From an uncultured Clostridia bacterium (GTDB lineage Bacteria > Bacillota > Clostridia > Oscillospirales > Acutalibacteraceae), in the NCBI GenBank assembly GCA_937895645.1, contig CALBKQ010000189.1, positions 1 through 7,456 of the forward strand: a stretch of 7,456 bases of DNA, in the 5' to 3' direction. Below, piece by piece: positions 6,003 to 7,456 of the stretch; within the stretch, counting starts at the first letter, position 1, and each line of letters starts with the position of its first letter. The position numbers and the translations under genes are program-made. The notes below the pieces were generated by a model. The model made no database searches. It saw only the letters and a program-made list of their open reading frames with translations, and was not told the DNA's origin.

Positions 6003-6230
6003 TTATATCTTTGAAACAAGCATGAAAGCAATAAGTAATCCGTAGATTGTAAGAGCTTCCATAAGAGCCATTGAGATAATAAGAGTTGAACGGATGTCTT
6101 TTGCAGCGTCAGGCTGACGAGCAATGCTTTCCATAGCTGCTTTTGCAGTCATACCCTGACCAATAGCAGGACCGATTGTACTAAGTGCGATTGCAAGTGC
6201 TGCTGCGAGTGCGATTAAAGATGTTGACAT
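6003..6230 (-). CDS. atpE: ATP synthase c subunit (membrane rotor ring)
   Basis: A 75-residue hairpin of two membrane helices (about 4-26 and 48-72) joined by the polar loop with ARQP at 37-40, which touches gamma and epsilon. The ion-carrying carboxylate is Glu58 in FMEALTIYG-like context (here LMEALTIYGLLIA), and Gln25 lies opposite in IGPAIGQG. Sodium-binding c subunits such as that of Ilyobacter have Glu followed by Ser-Thr; here Ala59-Leu60 occupy those places, the arrangement of chloroplast and cyanobacterial proton-type c subunits, so proton coupling is likely. In helix 1 the glycine ladder is altered (Thr18, Gly20, Ala22, Gly24, Gly26). The start at 6228-6230 follows AAAGGAG (6239-6245), the strongest site of the F0 genes, fitting the need for many c copies. 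Confidence 0.98.
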   Translation of the reverse strand: MSTSLIALAAALAIALSTIGPAIGQGMTAKAAMESIARQPDAAKDIRSTLIISMALMEALTIYGLLIAFMLVSKI

Positions 6231-6260
6231 AATAATTACTCCTTTATATTAAAAACTTTT

Positions 6261-6935
6261 TTATTCTTCTTCAGTTGCTTCGTCTAAATAGATTGAGACG
6301 AGCATTGTAAAAACCATTGCCTGTAATGCACAGAAAAGTAATGATAAAGCCATCATTACAACAGGTGCGCCGATAGGCAAAATTTCATAAAGTTGGTGTG
6401 TAACCATTTCTTCACCGAAAATGTTACCGTAAAGACGAAGTGCCAAAGAGGCTGGTTTAATAAATTCGTCAAGCACAAGCAATGGTAACATAATGAAGAT
6501 AGGTGACACGAAACGCTTAAAATAATGTTTAACGCCGTGTTTAAGTCCAGAAGCCTGTAAGAACACGAATACAATTACGCCAAGGGCGATTGTAACTGAA
6601 AGTGACGCTGTTGGGGCTTTAACATAATCTGTCATACCAACGCCAGGGATAAGACCTGAATAGTTACCGAAGATTATGAAAATGAATAAAGATGCCAAGA
6701 ATGTGAAATTCTGACGGGCTTTTTTCTTGCCTAAAAGGTCAGTAAAGAAATTGTCAAGGTATTCAACGCACCATTCAATAATATTCTGAAACTTGCCGGG
6801 ACGCTCTTTAAGAGTTGATTTTACAATTAACGAAATAATTGCAACAATGCCAAGAATAATCCACATTGCTATTACTTCACCCGTAACATCAAGAAAACCG
6901 AATAGTTTAATTACTACTTCTGACGCTTCACCCAT
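6261..6935 (-). CDS. atpB: ATP synthase a subunit (proton channel)
   Basis: Subunit a forms the two half-channels beside the c-ring. The 224-residue product is hydrophobic throughout, with membrane segments near 20-41, 77-95, 112-128, 143-158 and 192-216. It has the essential Arg167 in LALRLYGNIFGEE, Glu176 nine residues later at the place of E. coli Glu219, Asn171, Gln205 near the last helix (ALQAMVFTML), and the family motifs NYSGLIPG and PTASLSVT. The frame could begin at GTG 6942-6944, but that codon touches the ribosome site; ATG at 6933-6935 lies nine bases after GAGG and is preferred. It overlaps the end of the atpI-like gene by 8 bp (ATGGGTGA), so the two are likely translationally coupled. 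The protein is shorter than many a subunits (about 240-270). Confidence 0.96.
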   Translation of the reverse strand: MGEASEVVIKLFGFLDVTGEVIAMWIILGIVAIISLIVKSTLKERPGKFQNIIEWCVEYLDNFFTDLLGKKKARQNFTFLASLFIFIIFGNYSGLIPGVGMTDYVKAPTASLSVTIALGVIVFVFLQASGLKHGVKHYFKRFVSPIFIMLPLLVLDEFIKPASLALRLYGNIFGEEMVTHQLYEILPIGAPVVMMALSLLFCALQAMVFTMLVSIYLDEATEEE

Positions 6936-7254
6936 TATCTTCACCCTCTTTCTTATTATCTTTTGGTGGGGCAGTCTGATTTAACTGCAACAGTTTATGT
7001 GTGAAATAAACCATAGGTATTGTTACACCGAGAACGGCGCCTACAATCATATACCACATATCCCAAGGGGCAACTGTTGACACAAAATAAACTGCAACGA
7101 TATATATAATCTGCGTAATTTGTCTGATAATTGTACCTAAAGCATATTTTTCAGGCTGTTTTATAAGGATTGCTTTTGAAAGCAAGAAATTTACACTTGC
7201 AACACCAACACCGAGTGCAAATGTAATTATTGCACCAACAATGTTTTCATTCAT
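6928..7254 (-). CDS. atpI: AtpI-like membrane protein, first gene of the ATP synthase operon
   Basis: A 108-residue membrane protein with three hydrophobic segments (about 5-30, 43-62, 66-86) and a charged tail (PPKDNKKEGEDNG). AtpI proteins are small membrane proteins encoded at the head of many ATP synthase operons and have been linked to c-ring assembly and stability; they are poorly conserved, and I identify this one mainly from position directly before atpB, size and hydropathy. Typical AtpI is about 120-130 residues with four helices, so this is a small version. The start ATG 7252-7254 follows TAGGTGAT with a short leader from the promoter upstream. It could instead be an unrelated small membrane protein recruited to the operon. 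Confidence 0.75.
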   Translation of the reverse strand: MNENIVGAIITFALGVGVASVNFLLSKAILIKQPEKYALGTIIRQITQIIYIVAVYFVSTVAPWDMWYMIVGAVLGVTIPMVYFTHKLLQLNQTAPPKDNKKEGEDNG

Positions 7255-7280
7255 AGTATCACCTACTTTTACAACTTTAG

Positions 7281-7309
7281 ATTATAGCACTATTATTTTT
7301 CGTTTTCAA
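7281..7309 (-). promoter_or_regulatory. Sigma-A-type promoter of the ATP synthase operon
   Basis: On the minus strand the -35 box is TTGAAA (7304-7309), the -10 box is a perfect TATAAT (7281-7286) with TG one base upstream (extended -10), and the spacer is exactly 17 bp. Transcription should begin near 7274, about 20 nt before the atpI start codon. I see no operator or attenuator-like hairpin between the start site and the gene, so the operon looks constitutively strong. Confidence 0.9.
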
Positions 7310-7344
7310 TAACAGAATGCACAAAATAAAGGTTGAAAAAGAGC

Positions 7345-7375
7345 AAAAATCCCGTCATTTTTTAACGGGATTTTT
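7345..7375 (-). terminator. Hairpin terminator behind the tRNA-Thr gene
   Basis: A perfect 11-bp stem (7345-7355 with 7365-7375; arm AAAAATCCCGT) and 9-nt loop lie five bases downstream of the tRNA 3' end, and the minus-strand arm ends in TTTTT. It separates the tRNA transcript from the ATP synthase promoter. The stem is symmetric, with A-run on one side and T-run on the other, so it could also act on plus-strand transcripts, but no plus-strand gene is seen here. Confidence 0.9.
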
Positions 7376-7380
7376 ATATT

Positions 7381-7456
7381 TGGAGCTTGTGACGTGACTC
7401 GAACACGCGACCTGCTCATTACGAATGAGCTGCACTACCAACTGTGCTACACAAGC
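7381..7456 (-). tRNA. tRNA-Thr, anticodon CGT
   Basis: The minus strand folds into a complete 76-nt cloverleaf ending exactly at the window edge. The acceptor stem GCTTGTG pairs with CACAAGC; the D arm is GCAC-AGTTGGTA-GTGC; the anticodon arm is GCTCA-TTCGTAA-TGAGC; the variable loop is AGGTC; the T arm GCGTG-TTCGAGT-CACGT has one G-U pair. The discriminator is U and CCA is encoded. The anticodon CGU reads the threonine codon ACG. No intron or damage is visible. Confidence 0.96.

Noticed and set aside
6936..6944. GTG start for atpB three codons upstream
   Set aside because: The GTG touches the GAGG ribosome site, leaving no spacing; ATG at 6935 has proper spacing and only an 8-bp overlap with the upstream gene.
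7255..7344. Riboswitch or attenuator ahead of the operon
   Set aside because: The leader from the predicted start site to atpI is only about 20 nt, and the single hairpin nearby lies upstream of the promoter and belongs to the tRNA gene.

Overview
The window is one F-type ATP synthase operon, read entirely on the minus strand, flanked by a tRNA-Thr gene upstream and the first part of an unrelated-looking membrane protein gene downstream. The AT-rich sequence, strong AAGGAGG-type ribosome sites, sigma-A promoters, a CCA-encoding tRNA and the style of the proteins suggest a Gram-positive anaerobe of the Firmicutes (probably class Clostridia). That placement is an inference; no phylogenetic marker was compared.

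Layout in transcription order (high to low coordinates): tRNA-Thr(CGT) at 7381-7456 and its hairpin terminator at 7345-7375; a near-consensus promoter at 7281-7309; atpI-like gene (6928-7254); atpB, subunit a (6261-6935); atpE, subunit c (6003-6230); atpF, subunit b (5550-5981); a 737-codon fusion gene (3335-5548); atpG, gamma (2511-3332); atpD, beta (1106-2497); atpC, epsilon (824-1093); and a perfect 11-bp hairpin terminator at 796-820. A new promoter starts directly behind that terminator and drives a gene for a helix-turn-helix/multi-membrane-helix protein that runs off the window at base 1. The ATP synthase genes are packed with gaps of 1-30 bp or small overlaps, as expected for one polycistronic message.

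The notable feature is the fusion gene. Where most bacteria have atpH (delta) followed by atpA (alpha), this operon has one uninterrupted reading frame. It encodes a second b-like membrane anchor, a proline-rich linker, a short helical arm, the C-terminal domain of delta (OSCP) and a complete alpha subunit. The N-terminal domain of delta, which normally holds the N-terminus of alpha, is not recognisable; the covalent link may replace that contact. Mycobacteria are known to have a b-delta fusion next to a separate b gene. Here the same order appears with alpha joined as well. F1 contains three alpha subunits but normally one delta and two b chains, so the fusion raises a real stoichiometry question: several stalks per enzyme, internal translation starts, or processing.

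A second departure is epsilon, which is only 89 residues and stops at the end of its beta-sandwich domain, so the C-terminal helices that inhibit ATP hydrolysis in many bacteria are absent. The remaining catalytic parts look functional: beta has its P-loop, catalytic Glu and DELSEED loop; alpha has its P-loop and arginine finger; subunit a has its essential Arg; subunit c has its carboxylate in a context that suggests proton rather than sodium coupling.
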